Source: Mesorhizobium opportunistum WSM2075 | GTDB lineage: Bacteria; Pseudomonadota; Alphaproteobacteria; Rhizobiales; Rhizobiaceae | Length of the DNA: 64,000 nucleotides | Assembly: GCF_000176035.2 (NCBI RefSeq) | Contig: NC_015675.1 | Location: forward strand, 682,001-746,000 | Direction: 5' to 3' | Shown: positions 35,290 to 44,785 of the stretch, one piece after another | How the letters are laid out: the number at the start of each line of letters is the position of its first letter | How positions within the stretch are numbered: position 1 is the stretch's first letter | Translations under genes and position numbers: made by a program | The notes under the pieces: generated by a model | The model's database searches: none | Told to the model about the DNA's origin: nothing | What the model saw: only the letters and a program-made list of their open reading frames with translations

Positions 35290-36234
35290 TCATTCAAACA
35301 CGCAGCGCGGGAAGTAGAACGATACCACCCAGTTCGGTATGTCGACGATCTCGCTGATGCGGAGATCGCCGCAGACGGAGGCCAGCATGTAGGCCTCGAC
35401 GGGGTCTATTCTGTAGCGGCCGGCGAGCAGGTCGACCATCTGGGCGACCGCCTCCCTGGCACCCGCCATCAGGTACGGCCCAATTCCGGTCGTCACCTCA
35501 TAGCCCTTGGCGTCGAGATGGCGCGTCACCGGGCCCGGCGTGGTGAAGCGCGGCGTCTTCAGCCTGGCGTCCTTGACCAGGTCGAGCTTGAGCGCGACAT
35601 CCATCGGGCTTTCGATCGCAGTGCCGCAGACCTCGCCGTCGCCTTGCGCGGCATGCGTGTCGCCGACCGAGAACAGCGCGCCCGCCACCTCCACCGGCAG
35701 ATAGAGCGTGGTGCCGGCGGCGAGGTCGCGGATATCGAGATTGCCGCCGACGCGCCGTGGCGGCACCACCGAGTGCAAGCCTTTCTCGGCAGGCGCGTTG
35801 CCGATGGTGCCGGCGAACGGCTTCAGCGGCACACGGGCGTTCTTGCCGAACAGCGCCGGCTCCAGCGAGGCGGCATCGTATTTCCAGATGTTGAGCGCCG
35901 GCTCCTTGAAGTCGTCGGCGAGCAGGCCGAAACCCGGAATGTTGGCCGTCCAGCCGAAGCCGGACGGTTTGAACAGCTCGATCGTCACCTTCAGCGCGTC
36001 GCCCGGTTCGGCTCCCTCGACGAAGATCGGACCGGTGACCGGGTTGACCCTGGCGAAGTCCATCCTGGCGACATCGGCGACGGTGCTGTCGGCCTGCAAC
36101 TGACCGCCGCCGGCATCAAGGCACTGGAACTCGATGGTCGAGCCGGGCGCCACCCGCTCGGCCGGGACAAAGGAATTGTCCCAGCCGAAATGATGATGGC
36201 GCCCGTGGATGGTGTAGTCGCAGTTATTGCACAT
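35290..36234 (-). CDS. Acetamidase/formamidase family protein
   Basis: A 314-residue FmdA/AmdA-type amidohydrolase. Typical elements are HHHFGWDNSFVPAERV at the start, the metal-site segment SVGDTHAAQGDGEVCGTAIE (about 203) and the C-terminal RIDPVEAYMLASVCGDLRISEIVD. The family hydrolyses formamide, acetamide or other short amides to ammonia and the acid in the cytosol. Its ATG overlaps the end of the binding-protein gene by 11 nt, so it is firmly part of this transport operon. Together with AmiC/AmiR this suggests amide-derived nitrogen use. Confidence 0.92.
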   Translation of the reverse strand: MCNNCDYTIHGRHHHFGWDNSFVPAERVAPGSTIEFQCLDAGGGQLQADSTVADVARMDFARVNPVTGPIFVEGAEPGDALKVTIELFKPSGFGWTANIPGFGLLADDFKEPALNIWKYDAASLEPALFGKNARVPLKPFAGTIGNAPAEKGLHSVVPPRRVGGNLDIRDLAAGTTLYLPVEVAGALFSVGDTHAAQGDGEVCGTAIESPMDVALKLDLVKDARLKTPRFTTPGPVTRHLDAKGYEVTTGIGPYLMAGAREAVAQMVDLLAGRYRIDPVEAYMLASVCGDLRISEIVDIPNWVVSFYFPRCVFE

Positions 36235-37867
36235 CTTTTACATACACATTGTCGTAGTTGATCGGGATATGGACCGGGTCGACATAGAGGTTGTCGGCGC
36301 CGCCCATGCGGGCTGATTTCATGGTGAAGCGCTGCTCGTTGAAGACCGGCGCCCAGGGTGCGTCCTCCATCACCTTGTCGTAGATGGCGCTCCACATCTT
36401 GTCGCGCTCGGCAGCCTTGGCGGGATCGACCACCGAGTCGGCCTCGGCCGCCTTGGCGTCGAGGTCCTTGTTGCAATACCACGACCAGTTCCAGCCACCC
36501 GGCACGGCGCCGGCACAGCCGAGGATCGGGCCGTAGAAGTTGGAGGGATCCGGGAAGTCGGCGATCCAGGCCATGCCGCCGGACCAGATCATCGGCGCGC
36601 CTGCCTTGTCGCCGCCGGCGGCGATGACATTGGCCTGCGCCAGCGACTGGATGCCGGCCTTGATGCCGATCGCCGCCAGGTCCTGCTGGATCGCCTGGGC
36701 GATGCGCGGGTTGGGATCGGTGTTCATCGCGAAGAGCTGCGTCTCGAACCCGTCGGGATGGCCGGCCTCGGCAAGCAGCGCCTTGGCCTTGGCGACGTCA
36801 TAGGGATAGCCCTTGTATTCCTTGTCGTAGCCCGGCATCGACGGCGGCAGCGGCTGGTTGGCCGGCACGGCGCGGCCGTTGATGATCTGGATGATGCGCG
36901 CCTTGTTGATCGCCATGTTGACGGCCTGGCGCACCTTCACATTGTCGAACGGCGCCATGGTGATGTTCATGGTGATATAGCCGGTGTGCAGCTGACCGCC
37001 TTCGACGACGCGGGCCTTCTGCTCGGGATCGGCCATCACCTCCTGGAACTTGGCCGGCGGAATGCCGTCGCCGGGCACGTCGATCTCGCCCTTCTGCAGG
37101 CGCAGCAACGCCACGATCGGCTCCTGGCCGATCTCGAAGGTGATCTTGTCCAGATGCGGCAGGCCCTTGTGCCAATAATCCGCATTGCGTTCGAAGACGA
37201 TGCGCTGGCCGAGCGTCCATTCGGCCAGCTTGAAGGCGCCGGTGCCGACCGGATGCTTGCCGAAATCGGCACCGTATTTCTCGACCTCTTCCTTCGGCAC
37301 GACATGGGAGAAGTTGATGGCCATGACATGCAGGAAGGTGGCGTCGGGCCGGGTCAGTTCGAACTTGACGGTATAGGGATCGACCACGGTGATACCGGAG
37401 AGGCTTGTCGCCTTGCCGGCGGCGACATCGTCATAGCCCTTGATCGAGCCGAAGAAGCCGGCGCCGGGGCTCTGCGTCTTCGGATTGGTGACGCGGTCGA
37501 GCGAATACTTCACGTCGTCGGCCGTCATCTCGCGGCCATTGTGGAATTTCACGCCGTGGCGCAGCTTGAAGGTGAAGGTCTTGCCGTCGGGCGAAATCTC
37601 GTAGCTCTCGGCCAGGTCGGGCTTGAGGTTGGTGGTGCCGGGCTCATAGTCCATCAGCCCGTCGAACAGGCTCTTGATCATCGACCAGTTCTGCCAGTCG
37701 TAGCCGATCGCCGGATCGAGGGTGGCGACGTCGTCCTTGTAGGTGATGGTGATGGCGCCGCCCTGCTTGGCGTTGGGATCGACAGCGTCCTCGGCGCGGA
37801 CGCTGGTCATGCCGAGCATCAGCGCCAAGGCCGATGCCGCTACCGTGGATGCGAGAAACTTTTTCAT
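36224..37867 (-). CDS. Family 5 (peptide-type) periplasmic binding protein
   Basis: A 547-residue SBP_bac_5 protein: signal peptide 1-25 (ending TSVRAED), then GGAITITYKDDVATLDPAIGYDWQNW, the family hallmark FTFKLRHGVKFHNGREMTADDVKYSLDRV, and a ligand-lobe segment KVRQAVNMAINKARI. Family members bind di- and oligopeptides but also nickel, opines, and other small amines or amides. Context with an amidase suggests an amide ligand rather than a peptide. Confidence 0.94.
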   Translation of the reverse strand: MKKFLASTVAASALALMLGMTSVRAEDAVDPNAKQGGAITITYKDDVATLDPAIGYDWQNWSMIKSLFDGLMDYEPGTTNLKPDLAESYEISPDGKTFTFKLRHGVKFHNGREMTADDVKYSLDRVTNPKTQSPGAGFFGSIKGYDDVAAGKATSLSGITVVDPYTVKFELTRPDATFLHVMAINFSHVVPKEEVEKYGADFGKHPVGTGAFKLAEWTLGQRIVFERNADYWHKGLPHLDKITFEIGQEPIVALLRLQKGEIDVPGDGIPPAKFQEVMADPEQKARVVEGGQLHTGYITMNITMAPFDNVKVRQAVNMAINKARIIQIINGRAVPANQPLPPSMPGYDKEYKGYPYDVAKAKALLAEAGHPDGFETQLFAMNTDPNPRIAQAIQQDLAAIGIKAGIQSLAQANVIAAGGDKAGAPMIWSGGMAWIADFPDPSNFYGPILGCAGAVPGGWNWSWYCNKDLDAKAAEADSVVDPAKAAERDKMWSAIYDKVMEDAPWAPVFNEQRFTMKSARMGGADNLYVDPVHIPINYDNVYVKDVQ

Positions 37868-37912
37868 TGTTATGTTCCCTTTCTCTGTTTGTTTTCGGTC
37901 ATATCCTGATTG

Positions 37913-38833
37913 TCAATCGAGCTTGATGCGGGGGTCGATGAAGGGCGCGATGATGTCGGCCAGGAGATTGCCGAGCACGATGGCGAAGGCCGACACCAGC
38001 GTGACGCCCATGATGATCGGAATGTCGACGCGCTGGATGGCCTGCCATGCCAATTGGCCGATGCCGGGCCAGCCGAACACGCTTTCGACGACGACGATGC
38101 CGCCCATGAAGATGCCGATGTCGATGCCGATCATGGCGATGACCGGCAGAATGGCGTTGGGCAGTGCATGGCGGAAGATGATGGCGCTGCGGGCCAGGCC
38201 CTTGGCACGCGCGGTGCGCACATAATCCTGGCGCAGCACGTCGATCATCGACGAGCGCATCATGCGGGCGTACCAGCCGGCGCCGAGGATGCCCATGGTC
38301 AGCGACGGCAGCACGAGATGGCGCCAGGTGCCGTAGCCGCCGATCGGAAACCAGCTTAGCCGCACGGCAAAGACGTAGAGCAGCAACAGGCCGACGACGA
38401 ATTGCGGCGCCGAGACGCCGACGAAGGAAGCGACCATCAAGGTCTGGTCGGCGGCGGTGCCGCGCTTGACGGCGGCGATCAGGCCCATGGAGAGCCCGAT
38501 CAGCAGCTCGCACAGGATGGCGCCGACCATCAAAAGCAGGCTCGCCGGCAGCCGCGAGACGATCAGCTCGGTGACCTCGGAGCGCTGGATGTAGGAACGG
38601 CCGAGATCGCCGCTGGCGAGCTTCGTGAGATAGCGCCAGTACTGGACGACGAAGGGCTGGTCGAGGCCGAGCTGCTGGCGGATGTTCTCGACCGTCTGCG
38701 GCGTGGCGCTGCGGCCGGCGATCTGGCGCACCGGATCGGCCGGCAGGAGATAGAGCAGCGCGAAGGTGATCAGCGAGACGCCGAGCAGGATGAGCAGCGA
38801 CTGGATCAGGCGGCGGCCGAGATAGGCGATCAT
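37913..38833 (-). CDS. Dipeptide-type ABC permease (DppB-like)
   Basis: A 306-residue inner-membrane permease with about six helices. It has the DppB N-terminal pattern (RRLIQSLLILLGVSLITFALLYLLPADP) and the EAA loop (DYVRTARAKGLARSAIIFRHALPNAILPVI). Its start overlaps the upstream permease stop by 4 nt. It forms a heterodimer with the DppC-like protein. Confidence 0.95.
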   Translation of the reverse strand: MIAYLGRRLIQSLLILLGVSLITFALLYLLPADPVRQIAGRSATPQTVENIRQQLGLDQPFVVQYWRYLTKLASGDLGRSYIQRSEVTELIVSRLPASLLLMVGAILCELLIGLSMGLIAAVKRGTAADQTLMVASFVGVSAPQFVVGLLLLYVFAVRLSWFPIGGYGTWRHLVLPSLTMGILGAGWYARMMRSSMIDVLRQDYVRTARAKGLARSAIIFRHALPNAILPVIAMIGIDIGIFMGGIVVVESVFGWPGIGQLAWQAIQRVDIPIIMGVTLVSAFAIVLGNLLADIIAPFIDPRIKLD

Positions 38834-39738
38834 GCCCGGCCTCTTTGCGTCGGATCGAGGATGTCGCGCAGCGCGTCACCGATCAGGTTGAAGGCGAGCG
38901 CCAGCGCCAGGATCGCGGCACCGGGGAAGAACACCAGCCAGGGTGCCGCCTGGAAGTAGGTCTGGTTCTCGAAAATGATGTTGCCCCAGGACGCGGTCGG
39001 CGGCTGGACGCCGATGCCGAGGAAGGAGAGCGTCGCCTCGAGCAGCACGGTGGTGGAGATGCCGAGCGTGCCCCAGACGATAATGGTCGGCAGCAGATGC
39101 GGCAGGATGTGGCGGAACAGGATGCGCGGCGCGCCGGCGCCGATGGTGCGTTCGGCATCGATGAACTCACGCTCGGCGAGCGAGGAGGTTTCGGTGTAGA
39201 TGACGCGCGCGGTCTGCACCCAGTTGACCAGGGCGATGACCATGGCGACGATCCACAGGCTGGGCTGGAACACCGCCGCCAGGCAAATGGCGAGCAGCAG
39301 TGCCGGAAAGGCCATCATCAGGTCGGTGAAGCGCATCAGCGCGCCGCCGATCCAGCCGCGGAAATAGCCGGCGGTGACGCCGACAAAAGTGCCGATCAAC
39401 AGCGCCACGCCATTGGCGACGATGCCGATGATCAGCGAGGTGCGGGCGCCGTAGAGGATGCGGGTCAACAAATCGCGGCCGAGCAGGTCGGTTCCGAGCC
39501 AGAATTTGGCATCCGGCGGCAAGGGCGAGCCTTCGATGGTCAGGCCGTCGAACATCTGTTCGTTGGGATCGTAGCCGGTCAGCCATGGCGCCAGCACTGC
39601 GCCGGCAACAACGACGGCAACGATGACCAGGCCGAGCAGCGCCAGACGGCGTTTGACCAGCCGGCGCCAGACGCCGGGACGCGGCTTGGCCGGCATGCGC
39701 GACGGGGCCGCAAGATCAGGCGCGATGGGACTGGTCAT
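38830..39738 (-). CDS. Dipeptide-type ABC permease (DppC-like)
   Basis: About 302 residues from ATG 39738; an earlier frame start at 39783 lies inside the AmiR-like gene and is unlikely. It has an N-terminal OppC-type helix, the TDLLGRDLLTRILYGARTSLIIG signature and the EAA loop (FIDAERTIGAGAPRILFRHILPHLLPTI). The gene overlaps the end of the AmiR-like gene by 23 nt and the next permease by 4 nt, so the operon is compact. Confidence 0.94.
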   Translation of the reverse strand: MTSPIAPDLAAPSRMPAKPRPGVWRRLVKRRLALLGLVIVAVVVAGAVLAPWLTGYDPNEQMFDGLTIEGSPLPPDAKFWLGTDLLGRDLLTRILYGARTSLIIGIVANGVALLIGTFVGVTAGYFRGWIGGALMRFTDLMMAFPALLLAICLAAVFQPSLWIVAMVIALVNWVQTARVIYTETSSLAEREFIDAERTIGAGAPRILFRHILPHLLPTIIVWGTLGISTTVLLEATLSFLGIGVQPPTASWGNIIFENQTYFQAAPWLVFFPGAAILALALAFNLIGDALRDILDPTQRGRA

Positions 39739-40348
39739 CGCCGCCTTCCTCGTCTGTTGCTTCCTCACCCGTTGCTTCGGCACTTGTCATCGCCACGATG
39801 CGGCGTGCGGCATCCTCGACGCTGATCTGCCAGCTCATCGCCAGGGAACGCAGCTGCGCATAGGCGCGCTCGTCGTCGGTGCCTTTCGACAGCGCCGCCA
39901 CCGCGCGCACGATGGTCTGGCGCTCGGCGACACGCTGGCGGAGCGAGGCAATCTCGCTGGCCAGGTGTTTGCGCGCCTCGAAACTTTGGCGGGCAATCAG
40001 CAGCGCGCTGTAGACGCCGGCATTGCCGACCGGCTTCAAGAGCTGCGCGTCGGCGTTGTGCGACAAAGCCCATTCGATGCGGCCTGGCGCCTCGGAGCCG
40101 ATCAGCGCCACCAGCGGCATCGACGCTTCGCCCGGTTTCCACGGGAATTGCTCGTCGAAGCCGAGATCGGCGTCGAAGAAGACAAAATCGGCGGCCAGCA
40201 CCTCGGGCGGCAGTTCCGGCCAGCAGTCCAGCGTGACCAGGCCGATTGCCGACAACTGCCTGGTGATTGCCTGCACAGTCGGATGCGGGCGATGCAGGAT
40301 GAAAGCCCTGGCGCCGCCGAGATTGGGGATGCGGGAGATTCTCGTCAC
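39716..40348 (-). CDS. AmiR-like ANTAR-domain antiterminator
   Basis: The 210-residue product has a degenerate receiver-like N-terminal half (AFILHRPHPTVQAITRQL, DFVFFDADLGF), a coiled helix (SFEARKHLASEIASLRQRVAERQTIVRA) and a C-terminal ANTAR domain (AVAALSKGTDDERAYAQLRSLAMSWQISVEDAARRIV). AmiR proteins bind nascent RNA and prevent termination. AmiC holds them inactive until an amide binds. The usual AmiR receiver also lacks function as a phospho-switch. The 4-nt overlap with the AmiC-like gene supports a stable AmiC-AmiR complex. An acidic tail (TGEEATDEEGGDD) is unusual. Confidence 0.88.
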   Translation of the reverse strand: MTRISRIPNLGGARAFILHRPHPTVQAITRQLSAIGLVTLDCWPELPPEVLAADFVFFDADLGFDEQFPWKPGEASMPLVALIGSEAPGRIEWALSHNADAQLLKPVGNAGVYSALLIARQSFEARKHLASEIASLRQRVAERQTIVRAVAALSKGTDDERAYAQLRSLAMSWQISVEDAARRIVAMTSAEATGEEATDEEGGDDQSHRA

Positions 40349-41439
40349 GACACCACCCTCAGGCGCGGGCGGCCGAACGTTTTTGCCGGGTCGTAGCGCG
40401 ACAGATAGGGGTCCGGTGCGACCTCGTCCTCGCGGCTGACGACCTCGAAGAAGCCGTCCGCGATCCGCCCGATGATCACCGGCAGTGTCGCGTGCTGGGA
40501 ATGGGCGTCGATGGCAATCGGCCCGAGCCGGGTGGAGAAGCGGCGTTCGGCGAAGGCCTTGGAAAATTCCGCCGGACCGGCGTCGGGATCGCGCGAGAGC
40601 ACGTCGGCCATCACCTGCACGGAGGCATAGGCGGAGGCCTCGAAGGACGAGGCGAAGGCGGCCGGCCGTGGCGCGAAATAGGGCCCGACCGACAGATGCC
40701 CCTTACCGGATTCGCCGATCGCCGGCAGCTCGCCCTCGGTGAGGTTGCAGGAGATGACGGGGCAGGTTTCCGGACTGAAGGCGGAATCGTCCCTGCCCAA
40801 GTCGCGATAGGCGGCCAGGAAGGCGTAGGATGAGGTGCCGATCAAATTGTTGAGGATGAAGCTCGGCCGCGTCGCCCGGATTTCCGCGATCAGGCGCGTC
40901 ACGTCGGTCTCGCCGATGCGCAGATAGCGTTCGCCCAGCACCTTGCCGCCGGCATCCGCGATCAGGTCGCGGGCGACGCGGTTCATCTCCCAGCCCCAGA
41001 TGTAGTTCGAGCCGAGCAGGAAGCCGTTGGCGCCGAAGCGCGGCGCGACATGGGCCATCAGCGGCACCAAATGCTGGTTGGGGCAAGCGTGCATGTAGAC
41101 AACATGCTCGTTGGCCTCGAACCCTTCATAGGGGCAGGCGTACCAGAGCATGCCGCCCGCCTTCTCGAGCACCGGGATCGTCTCCTTGCGGCTCCAGGAG
41201 GTGACGCAGCCGACGACATGGCGGGCGCTGCTGGTCTTGAAGATGTCCTCGCAGAGCGTCGCGTAGCGATCCGCATTGCTTTGCGGATCGCGCTCGATCG
41301 GCACCAGCTCGATACCATGGCCGCGATCCGCATTGATGTCGGCTATGGCGCGCATGGCGCCCATGCGGCACGCATCGGAGACGAGTTGGTAGCTCCCCGA
41401 ACGGGAATAAAGGATGCCGATCTCGATGCGCCGTTTCAA
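40345..41439 (-). CDS. AmiC-like amide-sensing binding protein
   Basis: About 364-366 residues from TTG 41439, which has GGGG shortly upstream; a further TTG at 41460 is less convincing. There is no signal peptide, as in AmiC, the cytosolic amide sensor. It belongs to the Peripla_BP_5/6 fold: RIEIGILYSRSGSYQLVSDACRMGAMRAI, then YACPYEGFEANEHVVYMHACPNQHLVPL and GSNYIWGWEMNRVARDL, all AmiC/FmdD/UrtA-type motifs. Predicted role: bind an amide and release the ANTAR protein encoded next, so turning on the operon. Confidence 0.88.
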   Translation of the reverse strand: MKRRIEIGILYSRSGSYQLVSDACRMGAMRAIADINADRGHGIELVPIERDPQSNADRYATLCEDIFKTSSARHVVGCVTSWSRKETIPVLEKAGGMLWYACPYEGFEANEHVVYMHACPNQHLVPLMAHVAPRFGANGFLLGSNYIWGWEMNRVARDLIADAGGKVLGERYLRIGETDVTRLIAEIRATRPSFILNNLIGTSSYAFLAAYRDLGRDDSAFSPETCPVISCNLTEGELPAIGESGKGHLSVGPYFAPRPAAFASSFEASAYASVQVMADVLSRDPDAGPAEFSKAFAERRFSTRLGPIAIDAHSQHATLPVIIGRIADGFFEVVSREDEVAPDPYLSRYDPAKTFGRPRLRVVS

Positions 41440-41620
41440 ACAGGACCCCAGAAATGACAATGCCCCGCAGCCTGCGCCCGGAAGGGCGAGGCATACGAGG
41501 CATGTTTGCCGCCCGGCGATCAGGGCCGGTATTTCGCCTTAGCGTATTCCGTCCGGCGGGTCAGTCAAGCCCTTACCAGCGCGACACGCAACGCCACGGC
41601 TCGCCAATCGGCCGTGACGG

Positions 41621-42109
41621 CTATCTGGCTGTCGCTCTTTGGCTGTGTTGGCGGGCATAGGACACACAGGCGTCCACCGTGCTGACACAGAGCGCATCGC
41701 GACTGTTCGGCAAATTGTTGTCGCCGGCATAGGCGACTTCGGCGACGCGGCCGTCGACCATGCGTATTTGCGTGTCGCAATAGCCGCCGGGAGCGACATT
41801 GACGGAGCCGCCGACCGTCGGGATCGCACCTAGCGCCAGTGTTGGGACGACAATGCTGAGATTGCCGCGCTGAACGACGCGCTTGTAGGTCCAGATCTGG
41901 CCAGACCCGCCAGCGTCCGCGGTGGCGGTCGGAAAGCCCGCGCACATTCGAACATCGGCTTCGCTGAGGCCGACCATCTCTTTGCGAGCCGCCGCCGTCG
42001 TGGGATCAACCTTGGCGATGCGCGATGTATCGTCGGGAATGACGCAGGATGACTGGACGCCGACGACAAGAATAGGAAGGGCAAGCTTTCTAATACAGGA
42101 AAATGTCAT
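41621..42109 (-). CDS. Small secreted or lipo-protein, unrecognised
   Basis: A 162-residue product with an N-terminal hydrophobic signal (about 1-21: IRKLALPILVVGVQ) followed by Cys in QSSC, a poor match to a lipobox but possibly a lipoprotein. The body contains a motif RKEMVGLSEADVRMCAGFP, resembling small outer-membrane SmpA/OmlA-type domains, and GQIWTYKR. It has five further cysteines. Function unknown. It stands alone upstream of the AmiC operon on the same strand. Confidence 0.7.
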   Translation of the reverse strand: MTFSCIRKLALPILVVGVQSSCVIPDDTSRIAKVDPTTAAARKEMVGLSEADVRMCAGFPTATADAGGSGQIWTYKRVVQRGNLSIVVPTLALGAIPTVGGSVNVAPGGYCDTQIRMVDGRVAEVAYAGDNNLPNSRDALCVSTVDACVSYARQHSQRATAR

Positions 42110-42272
42110 ACCGATTTTCGGATTTGCCCTGTTGTGGGATTTTGCGTGGCGCCCGGCCGCTCCCTCTACCTAGGCAAGCAGGCGAGCGGATCAACCCGTG
42201 CAGCTTCACGAAAAAGTGGCCGAGGCTGCAACATCAAGGATTGCGCGTCACGAGACGTGGCGCCGCACCAAA

Positions 42273-43142
42273 TCAATGCCCCTGCAACTGCCGCCGCCGC
42301 CAGGCGGCAGGCGCTTCGCCGACCCGTTCGCGGAAGAAGCGTGAGAAGTAGGCCGGATCGTCGAAGCCGATCTCGTAGGTGATGTCCTCGACGGTGCGGA
42401 CGGTGAACAGAAGCAGCCGCTTGGCCTCCAGCAGCCGCCGCTCGCCGACGACGCGCTTGACGCCGCTGCCCAGCACCGCGCGGCTGGCCTTGTCGAGGAG
42501 ATGCGGCGTCGTGGCCAGCGCTTCGACGTAGCGGTCAACCGGCCAGTTGTCGCGGAAATGGGCATCGACGAGACGGCGCAGGCCCTGCGCCAGCGAGGCT
42601 TCGGATGAGCCTGCGGCGTCCTTCACCTCGGGGCCGAGACGCGCGATATGGGAGAGCGCGACGGCGATCAGCGACGGCAAGGTCTTGTCGTTGCCGGCCT
42701 GCGCTTCGGTGTATTCGGCGGCGATCATGTCCAGCACCGCCGCCAGCCGTTTCCAGGCGGCGTGCTGCGGCAGGCCGTCGGCGAAGACCGGCCTGTCCAG
42801 CGGCAGCAGGCTGTGCGCTTCTATTGCCGCGAGCGCATCGTCGGCGACTGAAACGACGATCGCGTCGGTGCCGGGGCCGATCGAGAAGCCATGCACGACA
42901 TTGCTCGGCACGAAGCTGACGGCTGGCGCCGAAAAGTCCCAGGATTGGTCCTCGATGCGATAGGTGCCGGAGCCGCTGGTCCAGTAGGTGATCTGGCCCA
43001 TCTGCGGATGCTTGTGCGCGGCGACCTGGCCGAGATGGATATTGCTACGCGCAAGCACTGTCTCGACATGCAGGAAACCGACATCGAGCGGCCGCACGGG
43101 CTCGCCATAGACGAAGAAATCGGGGATGGAGTTCTGGCTCAT
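42273..43142 (-). CDS. AraC-family regulator, HpaA/PobR-like
   Basis: A 289-residue regulator with an N-terminal cupin (about 20-110: HLGQVAAHKHPQMGQITYW, APAVSFVPSNVVHGF) and a C-terminal AraC DNA-binding domain ending with EDITYEIGFDDPAYFSRFFRERVGEAPAAWR. The HKHPQMxQ segment is shared with the HpaA and PobR activators of hydroxylated aromatic-acid genes. It is divergent from hpaB, 92 bp away, and is likely its activator, with 4-hydroxyphenylacetate as the predicted effector. Confidence 0.9.
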   Translation of the reverse strand: MSQNSIPDFFVYGEPVRPLDVGFLHVETVLARSNIHLGQVAAHKHPQMGQITYWTSGSGTYRIEDQSWDFSAPAVSFVPSNVVHGFSIGPGTDAIVVSVADDALAAIEAHSLLPLDRPVFADGLPQHAAWKRLAAVLDMIAAEYTEAQAGNDKTLPSLIAVALSHIARLGPEVKDAAGSSEASLAQGLRRLVDAHFRDNWPVDRYVEALATTPHLLDKASRAVLGSGVKRVVGERRLLEAKRLLLFTVRTVEDITYEIGFDDPAYFSRFFRERVGEAPAAWRRRQLQGH

Positions 43143-43234
43143 GGCGCCGGAAAAAGTCCAATCGGTTTTGCGGTTCCGTCCATAGCTGATCCTCGGCCCG
43201 GACGCTAGGATCGCATACCAAGTGGAGGAACATC

Positions 43235-44779
43235 ATGCGGTCAGAAGATTTCCGTGCCGACAGAGCGCGCCCGTTCACGGGCGCCGAATATCTGGAGAGC
43301 CTGCGCGACGGCCGTGAGGTCTTTATCAACGGCGAACGCATCGCCGACGTCACCACGCATCCGGCGATGCGCAACTCGGCGCGGTCGCTGGCACGCCTCT
43401 ACGACGCGCTGCATGACCCCAAGCGGCGCGAGACGCTGACCACGGCCACCGACACCGGATCGGGCGGCTACACCCACAAATATTTCCGTGTCGCGAAATC
43501 CTCCGGCGAACTCGCCGCCCAGCAGACGGCGATCGCCGAGTGGTCGCGCATGTCCTATGGCTGGATGGGCCGCACGCCCGACTACAAGGCGGCGCTGATG
43601 AACACGCTCGGCGCCAATGCCGACTGGTACGGACCGTTCAAGGCCAATGCGCTCGCCTGGCACAGCAGAGCCCAGGAAGCCGTGCTATTCATGAACCACG
43701 CCATCGTCAACCCGCCGATCGACCGCCACAAGCCGGCAGAGCAGGTGAAGGACGTTTTCGTCCACATCACCAAGGAGACCGATGCCGGCATCTACGTCTC
43801 CGGCGCCAAGGTGGTGGCGACGTCCTCGGCGCTGACACATTACAATTTCCTGGCGCAAAGCTCGGCGACCGTCACCGAGGATCCTTCGCTGTCGGTGATG
43901 TTCATCGTGCCGATGAACGCGCCGGGGATAAAGATGTTCTGCCGCGTCTCCTATGAGCAGACGGCCAACACGGCGGCGGCACCGTTCGACTATCCGCTGT
44001 CGTCGCGCTTCGACGAAAACGATGCGATCCTGGTGCTCGACAATGTGTTCATCCCCTGGGAGGACGTGCTGGTGCTGCGTGACGCGCAAAAGATCCTATC
44101 GTTCCATCCGGCGTCGGGCTTCATGCATGGCTACTGCTTCCAGGGCTGCACGCGCTTTGCCGTCAAGCTCGACTTCCTCGCCGGCCTGCTGGCCAAGGCG
44201 CTGCGCGCCACCGGCGGCGATGCCTTCCGCGGCAACCAGGCGGCACTGGGCGAGGTTATCGCGCTCCGGCACATGTTCTGGAGCTTTTCCAACGCCATGG
44301 CCTACAATCCGATCCCGTGGGCGAATGGCGCGGTGCTGCCCAATCTGGAAGCCGCATTGGCCTACCGCACCTTCATGTCGGAAGCTTATCCGCGCGTCAT
44401 CGACACCGTGCGCCGGGTGATCGCGTCCGGGCTGATCTACCTGCCGTCGTCGGTGCGCGACTTCAACAATCCCGAGATCGACAAATATCTGGCGCAGTAT
44501 GTGCGCGGCTCCAACGACATGGGCCATGTCGAGCGCATCAAGATCATGAAGCTGCTGTGGGACGCGACCGGCACCGAATTCGGCGGCCGCCACGCGCTCT
44601 ATGAGCTGAACTATGCCGGCGCGCCGGAAGAGGTGCGGCTGCAGGTTCTGAAGGGCGCCGAACGCGGAGGCCGGCTGAAGGCGATGGAGGAACTGGTCGA
44701 CACCTGCATGGCCGACTATGACGAGAACGGCTGGACGGGCGATACCTGGCTCAATCCGGTTCCCGCCTCGGCCGGGTGA
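43235..44779 (+). CDS. hpaB: 4-Hydroxyphenylacetate 3-monooxygenase, oxygenase subunit
   Basis: A 514-residue FADH2-using oxygenase of the HpaB family. It hydroxylates 4-hydroxyphenylacetate to 3,4-dihydroxyphenylacetate (homoprotocatechuate). The family start (FTGAEYLESLRDGREVFINGERI), DVTTHPAMRNSARSLARLYDALHDP, the flavin-site region (KDVFVHITKETDAGIYVSGAKVVATSSALTHYN) and the C-terminal NDMGHVERIKIMKLLWDATGTEFGGRHALYELNYAG are all present. TGGAGGA precedes ATG 43235. It forms a two-component enzyme with the reductase HpaC encoded 6 nt downstream. Confidence 0.95.
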   Translation: MRSEDFRADRARPFTGAEYLESLRDGREVFINGERIADVTTHPAMRNSARSLARLYDALHDPKRRETLTTATDTGSGGYTHKYFRVAKSSGELAAQQTAIAEWSRMSYGWMGRTPDYKAALMNTLGANADWYGPFKANALAWHSRAQEAVLFMNHAIVNPPIDRHKPAEQVKDVFVHITKETDAGIYVSGAKVVATSSALTHYNFLAQSSATVTEDPSLSVMFIVPMNAPGIKMFCRVSYEQTANTAAAPFDYPLSSRFDENDAILVLDNVFIPWEDVLVLRDAQKILSFHPASGFMHGYCFQGCTRFAVKLDFLAGLLAKALRATGGDAFRGNQAALGEVIALRHMFWSFSNAMAYNPIPWANGAVLPNLEAALAYRTFMSEAYPRVIDTVRRVIASGLIYLPSSVRDFNNPEIDKYLAQYVRGSNDMGHVERIKIMKLLWDATGTEFGGRHALYELNYAGAPEEVRLQVLKGAERGGRLKAMEELVDTCMADYDENGWTGDTWLNPVPASAG

Positions 44780-44785
44780 ACGCCG

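Noticed and set aside
41461..41620. ANTAR target hairpins in the leader of the AmiC-like gene
   Set aside because: A strong hairpin (CGCCC-ggaa-GGGCG at 41475-41488) is present, but its loop has four bases and no second hexaloop hairpin was identified, so it does not fit the dual-hairpin motif.
42055..42109. Lipoprotein signal in the small protein at 41621-42109
   Set aside because: The residues before the Cys are Q-S-S, which is a poor lipobox, so the lipoprotein call was not made firm.
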